This document shows positions 1 through 6,078 of a stretch of 10,437 nt of DNA, one piece after another (within the stretch, counting starts at the first letter, position 1; each line of letters begins with the position of its first letter). The translations under genes were made by a program, and so were the position numbers. The DNA comes from Actinomycetes bacterium (lineage in GTDB: Bacteria; Actinomycetota; Acidimicrobiia; Spongiisociales; UBA5794): contig JAMBLK010000051.1 in NCBI GenBank assembly GCA_023336855.1, forward strand, positions 1-10,437, written 5' to 3'. The notes under the pieces were generated by a model, which did no database searches, had not been told where the DNA came from, and saw nothing but the letters and a program-made list of their open reading frames with translations.

Positions 1-162
1 CATGCGAGAAGGGTAGGCGACGGGGGACAGGTGACAGAAACAGCAAAACAGCGCTGCAACCACCGGTGGAGTTCACCGCGCTACTGGGCAGTAGTGAGAA
101 TGTGCAGGCGGACGTCAACAGCAACTCGCGACCGGAGAGTCGTACGCCTGAACTCCGCGCCG
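1..162. other. Non-coding tail downstream of the minus-strand operon
   Basis: I see no convincing gene here. The region lies downstream of the last minus-strand gene. It holds short symmetric elements: the palindrome CAGCGCTG near 50-57, the palindrome CCACCGGTGG at 60-69, and CTACTGGGCAGTAG at 81-94. Read on the minus strand they are followed by T-rich sequence (near 49-32), so transcription may end here, but the stems are short and no classical terminator is clear. A minus-strand ATG sits exactly at the left edge (3-1), too close to the border to interpret. Confidence 0.4.
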
Positions 163-1089
163 CTACGTGTCGTCTGGACGAATCTCTTCGAGGACTCGGC
201 GCCCTAGCTCCGCGGACGCGTGGAGGAAGAGGTCGCGCTTGTCCGGTTCGCTGTACACGAGGTCACCGCACACTTCGAAACCGCCCATGAGGCCCTTCTC
301 CTCTGCGTGGCTCCTCCGGGTGTCGCGGGCGAAGACGTAGGCGGTCGGCTCCTCGACAGGCCCCGCGATCAGGAGATTCACCCGGTGATGCGAGGGGTCG
401 CGATCGATCCACTCTGCCGCAATGTCATATGCTTCCGCCCCAGTTCCGGTCATAGCAACAACACGACGCAGGGCCGTCGGGTACGACGCATCTGCGCCGG
501 CGGGGAACGACTCCACAGGGAACTCGTCGGTCGTGATCTGGAGATGAAGGTGCCACGGGATCGTCGCCCCGGCATGTGCCCCGTTGTAGAGAACACGGAA
601 CAATCCCTCGGTACGTGCGTGCAGTTCGATCATCGCCTCGAGCACGTGCGGTGTGAAGTCCTGGTCGATGTGCTCGGCGGCCATGATCGTGTAGTGGTTG
701 CGGCTGATCCAGGCGAAGTTCGCTCCGGCGAAGTAGCGTCGACCGGCGAGTGTCAAGGGGATGAGCTCTTCCATCGGATTGCACTCCCGAATGTTCTCTT
801 CGCAGAGGAAGCAGAACCGCCCGGATGGGTCTCGAGGATCGCGGAAGAGACCGATCTCGTCACGATCCGGGTTGAGGATGCCCCGTCGCTCCAACTCTGC
901 GATGTCCGTTCTGATCTCGCGGTGCGGCATCCAGCGGAACCGGAACGAGACACCAGATATCGGGTCCGAGACGCTCTGCACTTCGATGTCGGGCCCGTCG
1001 GGGTTGGAGAGCAGGAATCCATCGCGCCCTTGGGCTCGCCAGGTGGTGATCAGTGTGTCCGTCAGGATCTCATTCCGGGGACTACTCAC
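163..1089 (-). CDS. GDP-hexose phosphorylase-like HIT/GalT-superfamily enzyme (VTC2-like)
   Basis: This is a 308-residue cytosolic protein of the HIT/GalT nucleotidyltransferase superfamily. The active-site signature is H-L-H-L-Q at residues 180-184, the His-x-His-x-Gln form used by nucleotidyl transferases and phosphorylases rather than the HxHxHxx form of HIT hydrolases. It sits in a context (hydrophobic lead-in, W before the first His, then FPVE at 190-193) that resembles plant and animal GDP-L-galactose/GDP-D-glucose phosphorylases. An N-terminal FCFLC motif (92-96) resembles the Cys-containing segment of related GalT-like proteins. By analogy it would convert a nucleotide-hexose plus phosphate to hexose-1-phosphate plus NDP, or exchange nucleotides. 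The start is GTG at 1089, which overlaps the upstream glycosyltransferase stop as GTGA and has GGGGAG about 9 bases upstream; an ATG at 1152 would run 67 bases into that gene. The fold assignment is firm, the substrate is inferred. Confidence 0.82.
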   Translation of the reverse strand: MSSPRNEILTDTLITTWRAQGRDGFLLSNPDGPDIEVQSVSDPISGVSFRFRWMPHREIRTDIAELERRGILNPDRDEIGLFRDPRDPSGRFCFLCEENIRECNPMEELIPLTLAGRRYFAGANFAWISRNHYTIMAAEHIDQDFTPHVLEAMIELHARTEGLFRVLYNGAHAGATIPWHLHLQITTDEFPVESFPAGADASYPTALRRVVAMTGTGAEAYDIAAEWIDRDPSHHRVNLLIAGPVEEPTAYVFARDTRRSHAEEKGLMGGFEVCGDLVYSEPDKRDLFLHASAELGRRVLEEIRPDDT

Positions 1090-2459
1090 GCTTGCCCGCT
1101 CCCCGGGGCGATGCCGAGATCGCTCAAGAGATCCTTCGTCCGGGCCTCCCATGTGAAGTACGGCACGGTGATGGCGAGCGCCCGGCCACCCATCTCCGTG
1201 CGCATCTCGTCGTTGCCGAGCAGCGTCACCAACGCCTTGGAGAATCCCTCCACGTTGTCGGCCGGCACAACGATTGCGCCCTCGCCGACAAACAGATCGC
1301 CTTCACGGTCTTCACCGTTGATGGGGATCCTGTGGGGTTCGGTGCCCAAGAGATACTCGACGGCGAACGGCACGAGAGCCGAGGAAACCACTGGTATCCC
1401 GGTTGCTGCGGCCTCCTGCGCGCTCATACCGAATCCCTCCACTACCGACGGCGTGCAATACACCGAAGTGACCGCGTACAGGCACGGTAGGTGATCCCAA
1501 ACAGAGCCGAGAACGATCACGTCGCGTTCGATGTCGAGGTCGTGGATCAGGGCCATTGCCGTGTCGTACGGCGCCCCAGCGCGATCGTCGAGAGCGACGG
1601 CAAGTGCGATGTCCGGGACCTGCTCACGGGCACGAGCGAAAGCGCGAATCAGGACATCCTTGCGTTTCGTGCGGTCCGTACGGCTGATCTCGGTGACGAT
1701 CTGACGCCTCTGCAGCTCGCCAGTGGTGTGCGTCGACAGGCTCGCGAGGAAGTCCCAGGTGTGGTCGCATCCGTGGCTTCGAGGCCGGTACCGTTCGGTA
1801 TCGACACACGGCGGCAGGAAGTACCTCGGACTATGCCCGTAGTCCTCGATGAACGTGTCTCGGATCGCACTCGATGTTGCGACGCCACCGTCGATCTCCT
1901 CGATCAGTAGCTGCTCGTTGTCGATGCGCTCCTCGATGCGGAGGCTCTCCCATTCCGACGGATCCGTGTTCTTCTTCTTGAGCGCCCCAAGGGAATGAGG
2001 AATCCAGACATGGGGAACGCGCCGCGCCGATCGACCGTTCAGGGCGGCGCCGATCTTTCCGGCGTCCCAGTAGTTCGAGATGATCAGGTCGTAGCCGCAA
2101 CCTTCGACTGCGAGTTTGTCTTCCAGATCAGCAATGAGGGCGGGGATCTGCTCGTCCATGTCTTCCTTGCGAATGAATTCGCGCGTCCCGTCCTCGATGT
2201 ACACGATGCGAGCCCTCCCCGAGGGGTGGTACACCGTGCCAGCTTGTGGCTCGCCGGTCTCAGGATGCGCATATCCGCCGCGGTTGATGATCGTGACTCG
2301 GTAGCCCCGGTCGATCAGCGCTTCGGTGAGTTGATTGACGTAGACGTTCTGCCCGCCCGTGTCCGGCATGCCGGGTACGACTTGCCACTCGTGGACACCG
2401 TGGTTGGTGATCATCAGCACATGTGTGCCTCCGGCGGTCGAGAAGTCAGTGTTGGTCAT
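1086..2459 (-). CDS. Sucrose-phosphate-synthase-like GT4 glycosyltransferase
   Basis: A 457-residue retaining glycosyltransferase of the GT-B fold, family GT4, in the sucrose-phosphate / mannosylfructose-phosphate synthase branch. Visible signatures are the N-terminal DTGGQNVYV loop (33-41), REFIRKED (93-100), NYWDAG (129-134) and PHSLG (154-158), all typical of this branch. The C-terminal half has the phosphate-binding RTDRTKRKD segment (260-268) and the EX7E motif E341-GFGMSAQ-E349 that binds the donor. The expected reaction is transfer of a hexose from a nucleotide sugar to a sugar phosphate such as fructose-6-phosphate; donor and acceptor cannot be read from sequence. I chose ATG 2459, with AAGG about 10 bases upstream, because the frame upstream to 2624 encodes only low-complexity Arg/Ser/Pro antiframe sequence of the phosphatase. 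It overlaps the phosphatase remnant by 14 bases upstream and the phosphorylase-like gene by 4 downstream, so translation is probably coupled. Confidence 0.88.
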   Translation of the reverse strand: MTNTDFSTAGGTHVLMITNHGVHEWQVVPGMPDTGGQNVYVNQLTEALIDRGYRVTIINRGGYAHPETGEPQAGTVYHPSGRARIVYIEDGTREFIRKEDMDEQIPALIADLEDKLAVEGCGYDLIISNYWDAGKIGAALNGRSARRVPHVWIPHSLGALKKKNTDPSEWESLRIEERIDNEQLLIEEIDGGVATSSAIRDTFIEDYGHSPRYFLPPCVDTERYRPRSHGCDHTWDFLASLSTHTTGELQRRQIVTEISRTDRTKRKDVLIRAFARAREQVPDIALAVALDDRAGAPYDTAMALIHDLDIERDVIVLGSVWDHLPCLYAVTSVYCTPSVVEGFGMSAQEAAATGIPVVSSALVPFAVEYLLGTEPHRIPINGEDREGDLFVGEGAIVVPADNVEGFSKALVTLLGNDEMRTEMGGRALAITVPYFTWEARTKDLLSDLGIAPGSGQA

Positions 2460-3000
2460 CGCTACAGCCCTTCGTTGCTGAAGTGCCGGTCCCATTGCAG
2501 GTCGCCTGCTCTGGGAGCCACCCGTGATGGCGGAGCCCTTCTTGGACACCGGTGGAGAACGGCGCGCTCGCGTGACGGACGCTCGGGACCCGGCGCTCGC
2601 GCCGCTCCGAGCTGGCATTGCCAACCGCGATTGATCGGCATCCGAGATCGGGACGCATCATGCCCAGGTCATTGCCGGTGTCATCGGCAACGATCACAAT
2701 GCCGGGATCGATGCCGAGCGATTCGGTAGGAGAGCGGACTGTCCCGGCTTCCACGGACCGAGGCGGCAACAGGTCGAGGAGCTTGCCTTCCGAGCAGACG
2801 CCCATGGCCTCGCTGTCCCGTTCTTCCAGTTCATCGCGGATCTCGGCGAGGTGTGCCTCTGCGCCATCTTCGACGCGGTGGCTCTGCCTGAAGCGAGGCT
2901 GCCACTCCCCGTGCTGCATCACAGCACCCGGGGTGTCACGGAGAACTGCATTTGAGTAGATGCCGCTGAGATCGGTTGCGAGAAGACCCTGAGTGACCAT
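2446..3000 (-). pseudogene. Degraded sucrose-6-phosphate-phosphatase-like HAD protein
   Basis: An open frame of 184 codons whose C-terminal two thirds match the S6PP branch of the HAD superfamily: AEAHLAEI, KLLDLLPPR, the motif IV segment VADDTGNDLGMM, then GCRSIAVGNASSE and a closing HASAPFSTGV-EGL-HHGWL block. The N-terminus keeps only a motif I relic, ATDLSGIYS, in which the expected second Asp of DxDGT is Ser. About 70-80 residues that should follow (motif II TGRS region and the PDY..G segment) are missing, and the motif III Lys expected after LLPPR is Glu. It should therefore be catalytically dead. ATG 3000 places motif I eight residues in, as in S6PP; an in-frame ATG at 3153 only adds unrecognised sequence. 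The frame stays open, so it is either a young pseudogene or a retained non-catalytic protein, comparable in idea to the inactive S6PP-like domain of plant SPS. Family normally about 240-270 residues. Confidence 0.7.
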
Positions 3001-3246
3001 ATTCCATTCGATCGCTCGCGCGGCAGCAGAGCCTATCTGTCGAGTGATCGAAGTGAGTGGCATTCGCCCGCTGTGATCTCTGGCGACCGCATCCGGCGCC
3101 GCTTGGGTGACCGTATCTGGATCAAGCCCTGTCTCCGCTACGAAGAAGACCATTGGTATTCCTATGAATCCGGGGACCTCGCGTCTCGAGGCGCGGACGA
3201 GGTGCGAATCGGTGCCGCTGTCCGGACGACTCGCGTGCTCGACGAA
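3001..3246 (-). other. Unassigned open stretch between two eroded genes
   Basis: The phosphatase frame remains open upstream of 3000 to the membrane-protein stop at 3249-3247 (same frame), with an ATG at 3153. The encoded peptide (GFIGIPMVFFVAETGLDPDTV and beyond) matches no family I recognise. It may be leftover or rearranged sequence from the missing phosphatase N-terminus or another lost gene. No promoter or terminator is apparent. Confidence 0.35.
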
Positions 3247-3675
3247 CTAACTCAGCTTGCGCAAACCGACACCGATGATGACCGATTCCGGGATTTCGAG
3301 GACGAGACAGCCCTGGACATCGACACCCCACCTCAGGTCGGACCAGATCAGAATCGGCATTGCTGAACCGAAGAGCACCCCATGCAGGTAGAAGCGGGGG
3401 ACATCGAGGAAGCAGGACCCTGCTCCGAAGGCCACGACGGCGTTGACGAAGTACAGAAGTGACAGGCGGGTAGCGAGAACCTGCACGGTGACGGCCGCGC
3501 CGATCACAACCACCGCCAACATGGTCCGTGCCTCATTGTCCAAACGGTCGGCGATCACGAGCATCACTCCCCGGACCACCACCATCAACCCCAAGAAGGC
3601 GTCAAGGAGACCGTTGTCGTAGAACCTACGGAGGCGCTTCCTTCGAGAGACCCGAGGTCGGTGGTTCGGCTGCCG
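3247..3675 (-). CDS. Small multi-pass membrane protein, start codon unclear
   Basis: The frame encodes a basic lead-in (SRRKRLRRFYDNG), about four hydrophobic segments (beginning LLDAFLGLMVV, TMLAVVVIGAAV, SLLYFVNAVVAFG and FYLHGVLFGSAMPIL), and a short hydrophilic C-terminus. I do not recognise a characterised family; the YDNGLLDAFLGL and PRFYLHG stretches recall small uncharacterised bacterial membrane proteins. The listed 5' end is simply the end of leuD: there is no ATG, GTG or TTG between the leuD stop and a TTG/ATG inside the first hydrophobic segment (ATG at 3585). ATG codons at 3750 and 3789 lie well inside leuD in another frame and lack a Shine-Dalgarno sequence. The gene may have lost its start, may use ATG 3585 and lose half of its first helix, or may be unexpressed. 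Function unknown. Confidence 0.45.
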   Translation of the reverse strand, partial: RQPNHRPRVSRRKRLRRFYDNGLLDAFLGLMVVVRGVMLVIADRLDNEARTMLAVVVIGAAVTVQVLATRLSLLYFVNAVVAFGAGSCFLDVPRFYLHGVLFGSAMPILIWSDLRWGVDVQGCLVLEIPESVIIGVGLRKLS

Positions 3676-3676
3676 A

Positions 3677-4297
3677 CTACTCCGTACCCAGTACTGGCGA
3701 AAGGTTCGGCATCCAGGCGGGCCGGGTCGCCTCGAATGCTTCGATCTCATCTGCGTGTTCGAGGGTGAGGGCGATCGAGTCGAGTCCATTCAAGAGTCGG
3801 TGCTTGACACCCGGATCGATCTCGAACGTGGCGCGGAGGTCACCGACTATCACACTCTGAGCGGCGAGATCGATCGTGATGGCGTTGGACGGATCCTCAG
3901 CGAGCTCCGTCAACCTGGTGACTTCTTCACCCGTCAACACGACCGGGAGCAACCCGACGTTGTGACAATTCCCCCGGAAGATGTCGGCGAACGACGGGGC
4001 GATGATCGCCCGGAACCCGCGGTCTTGTATCGCCCACGGGGCATGCTCGCGTGATGATCCGGAGCCGAAATTCGGGCCGGACACCAGGACCGCTGCGTCG
4101 GCGTACTCGGGCCGGTTGATGACGAACTCCGGGTCGAGTTCGCCTTCGGCATCGTGAACCCACTCCCAGAAGAGGAATGGGCCGAAACCGGATCGTTCCA
4201 CTCGTTTGAGGAACTGGGCGGGGATGATTTGATCGGTGTCGACGTTTGCCCGGGGGAGTGGGGCCATCTGACCCGTGATGATGGTGATCGGTTTCAT
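3677..4297 (-). CDS. leuD: 3-isopropylmalate dehydratase small subunit
   Basis: LeuD is the swivel-domain subunit of isopropylmalate isomerase, which with LeuC converts 2-isopropylmalate to 3-isopropylmalate in leucine synthesis. The 206-residue length is normal for the bacterial subunit. Signatures are ANVDTDQIIPAQFL near residues 17-30 and the catalytic-loop GSGSSREHAPWAI (78-90), whose Ser-Ser-Arg contacts substrate. The start is ATG 4297, which overlaps the leuC stop as TGATG, a usual coupling junction; an in-frame GTG at 4306 is a less likely alternative. The two subunits are thus encoded in one transcript in stoichiometric order. The C-terminus (TRPAWMPN) is complete and the stop is at 3679-3677. 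Confidence 0.95.
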   Translation of the reverse strand: MKPITIITGQMAPLPRANVDTDQIIPAQFLKRVERSGFGPFLFWEWVHDAEGELDPEFVINRPEYADAAVLVSGPNFGSGSSREHAPWAIQDRGFRAIIAPSFADIFRGNCHNVGLLPVVLTGEEVTRLTELAEDPSNAITIDLAAQSVIVGDLRATFEIDPGVKHRLLNGLDSIALTLEHADEIEAFEATRPAWMPNLSPVLGTE

Positions 4298-5703
4298 CAG
4301 GACCACTCTCGAACATCGACAAAATGACCTTCAATGGCGGCGGCAGCGGCCATGACCGGACTGACGAGGTGGGTGCGGCCCTCACGGCCTTGCCTGCCTT
4401 CGAAGTTTCGGTTGGATGTCGATGCGCAGCGTTCTCCGGGTTGGAGGACATCCGGGTTCATGGCGAGGCACATCGAGCACCCGGCATCGCGCCATTCGAA
4501 GCCGGCTGAGAGGAAGATCTGATCGAGTCCCTCGTCCTCGGCTTGGAGCTTCACGAGCCCCGAACCCGGGACGACGAGAGCACGTACGCCGTCGGCGATC
4601 TGCTTCCCGTCGATGATCTCTGCGGCGGCACGAAGATCCTCGATTCTCGCGTTCGTGCACGAGCCGAGAAACACGACGTCGATGTCGACGTCGGTGATCG
4701 GTGTCCCGGCTTCGAGTCCCATGTAGCTGAGGGCCCGTTCGGTGGCATCTCGATCGAGAGGATCAGAGAACGATGTCGGATCCGGAACCGTCTCGGTGAT
4801 GGGGATGGTCTGTGAGGGATTGGTGCCCCACGACACGTACGGGACGAGGTCGGCGGCGTCGATCGTGATCTGCGTGTCGAATCTCGCATCAGGATCGGTG
4901 AAGAGCGTCCGCCAATAGGCGACGGCTTCGTCCCACTCGATCCCAACAGGGGCGTATGGGCGGCCCTTGAGATAATCGAAGGTCGTCTCGTCCGGGGCGA
5001 TCATCCCCGCTCTTGCTCCGGCTTCGATCGACATGTTGCAGACCGTCATCCGGCCTTCCATCGACATCTGTTCGAACACCGATCCCCGGTATTCGATCAC
5101 GTGACCACCGCCGCCGTTGAAGCCGATCCGAGCGATGATGCCGAGGATCACGTCCTTCGGTGTGACGCCTGGTGGAAGCTCGCCGTCAACGGTGATTGAC
5201 ATCGACTTCGGCTTCGGCTGGGGCAGCGTCTGTGTGGCGAGGACGTGTTCGACCTGCGATGTGCCGATCCCGAACGCCAGTGAGCCGAAGGCTCCGTGGG
5301 TCGCCGTGTGCGAGTCACCACATACGATCGTGGTGCCCGGCTGAGTCAGACCCTGCTCGGGTCCGATCACGTGGACGATCCCCGACCGCGGGTCGTCGAT
5401 GCCGAACAGCTCAACGCCGGTACGGGCGCAGTTGGCGATCAGCGTGTCGATCTGCTTCTTCGAGAGGGGATCGAGGATGCCCAACTCCCGGTTGATTGTG
5501 GGGACACCGTGGTCGATGGTCGCGAGCGTGAGGTCCGGTCGATGGACGGGGCGTCCTGCGATCTGGAGTGCTTCGAACGCCTGCGGTGAGGTCACTTCAT
5601 GAATGAGGTGGAGGTCCACGAAGAGCAGTTCCGTGCCGTCGGCATCGGACCGGACGACGTGATCTTCCCAGACCTTCTCGAAGAGTGTGCGTGGTCTCAC
5701 CAT
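4297..5703 (-). CDS. leuC: 3-isopropylmalate dehydratase large subunit
   Basis: LeuC is the aconitase-family large subunit of isopropylmalate isomerase (2-isopropylmalate to 3-isopropylmalate, cytosolic, leucine pathway). The 468 residues match family length. Visible signatures are RTLFEKVWEDHVV at the N-terminus, GDSHTATHGAFG (129-140), and the [4Fe-4S] cysteines in FLGSCTN (Cys349) and GCSMC (Cys409, Cys412). The start is ATG 5703, placed by the conserved N-terminus; the frame is open 28 codons further to a TTG at 5787 but that extension (many Cys and His, no family similarity) is not expected. There is no Shine-Dalgarno sequence before ATG 5703: the preceding bases are pyrimidine-rich. A good promoter lies directly upstream, so the mRNA may be leaderless. 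First gene of the minus-strand operon; leuA and leuB are not in the window. Confidence 0.96.
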   Translation of the reverse strand: MVRPRTLFEKVWEDHVVRSDADGTELLFVDLHLIHEVTSPQAFEALQIAGRPVHRPDLTLATIDHGVPTINRELGILDPLSKKQIDTLIANCARTGVELFGIDDPRSGIVHVIGPEQGLTQPGTTIVCGDSHTATHGAFGSLAFGIGTSQVEHVLATQTLPQPKPKSMSITVDGELPPGVTPKDVILGIIARIGFNGGGGHVIEYRGSVFEQMSMEGRMTVCNMSIEAGARAGMIAPDETTFDYLKGRPYAPVGIEWDEAVAYWRTLFTDPDARFDTQITIDAADLVPYVSWGTNPSQTIPITETVPDPTSFSDPLDRDATERALSYMGLEAGTPITDVDIDVVFLGSCTNARIEDLRAAAEIIDGKQIADGVRALVVPGSGLVKLQAEDEGLDQIFLSAGFEWRDAGCSMCLAMNPDVLQPGERCASTSNRNFEGRQGREGRTHLVSPVMAAAAAIEGHFVDVREWS

Positions 5704-5712
5704 GAGGGCAGC

Positions 5713-5740
5713 AGGATAGGGGGCGGTGGCCGGTCCGCAA
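5713..5740 (-). promoter_or_regulatory. Probable leaderless promoter of leuCD
   Basis: Read on the minus strand, TTGCGG (5740-5735), a 16-base spacer and TATCCT (5718-5713) form a plausible -35/-10 pair. The -10 matches the actinobacterial TANNNT form and ends 9 bases before the leuC ATG, so transcription should begin at or within a few bases of the start codon. This fits the lack of a ribosome binding site before leuC. Confidence 0.55.
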
Positions 5741-5750
5741 CAGTGCGATG

Positions 5751-5765
5751 TGATGGTGCACATCA
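5751..5765. promoter_or_regulatory. Palindrome TGATG-N5-CATCA upstream of leuCD -35
   Basis: TGATG (5751-5755) and CATCA (5761-5765) form a perfect inverted repeat with a 5-base spacer, overlapping a second one, GATGTG (5747-5752) and CACATC (5759-5764). It lies about 10 bases upstream of the predicted leuC -35. Position and symmetry suit an operator for a dimeric regulator of leucine genes, but I cannot name the factor. Confidence 0.3.
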
Positions 5766-6078
5766 TGTGGCAGCAGGTATCCCCCAATCCGATCGGTACC
5801 GTTCGTGCACCAGTAGGACCACGCTGAGCATTGCAGGATGCACGATCGAGTCGGAATGCGTACGATGAGATATGACATGACGAGATCTGTCCGCGAACCC
5901 AGGCATCTGGAGACTCCGTCGGATACCAGCGCGGTCAATCCGCGGCGGCGGGGGTCCCGATCGATATCAACACCATTCGGCCCGGGTTGTGGCGTGCGAG
6001 TCGGCGTTCCCGGAACTCATTACGAGCGAGGAGTCCGGGACCGCTGAGGGAAACAAGAGAAGGAAGGAAGGACACCGT
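5766..6078. promoter_or_regulatory. Divergent intergenic region between leuCD and the sugar transporter
   Basis: About 310 bases without a gene, which should carry the promoter of the plus-strand ABC operon. Possible elements are TACGAT at 5861-5866 (a TANNNT hexamer without a matching -35) and a short inverted repeat CGCGG-tcaat-CCGCG (5930-5944) that could be an operator. No LacI-type operator or riboswitch is recognisable. The transporter Shine-Dalgarno, GGAAGGAAGG at 6062-6071, is at its right end. Confidence 0.4.
6008..6040 (+). repeat. Inverted repeat in the transporter 5' leader
   Basis: TCCCGGAACTC (6008-6018) pairs with GAGTCCGGGA (6031-6040) apart from one bulged A, with a 12-base loop. 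It ends 38 bases before the binding-protein ATG, leaving the Shine-Dalgarno free. It could be an operator or an mRNA stem. Confidence 0.4.

Noticed and set aside
220..1494. A 424-codon plus-strand open frame opposite the two sugar-nucleotide genes.
   Set aside because: It is antisense to two genes with clear catalytic motifs, spans both of them, and its translation has no recognisable domain. Long antisense frames are common in GC-rich DNA.
2460..2624. N-terminal extension of the glycosyltransferase by 55 residues.
   Set aside because: The extension is Arg/Ser/Pro-rich alternative-frame translation of the conserved phosphatase C-terminus; family similarity starts after ATG 2459.
3073..3366. 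A 97-codon plus-strand frame in the poorly conserved stretch.
   Set aside because: Its composition looks like reverse-frame translation, it has no recognisable domain, and it spans the antisense of two minus-strand frames.
5704..5787. Cys-containing peptide upstream of leuC as a regulatory leader peptide or leuC extension.
   Set aside because: It runs in frame into leuC without its own stop, has no ribosome binding site, is not Leu-rich, and overlaps the predicted promoter.
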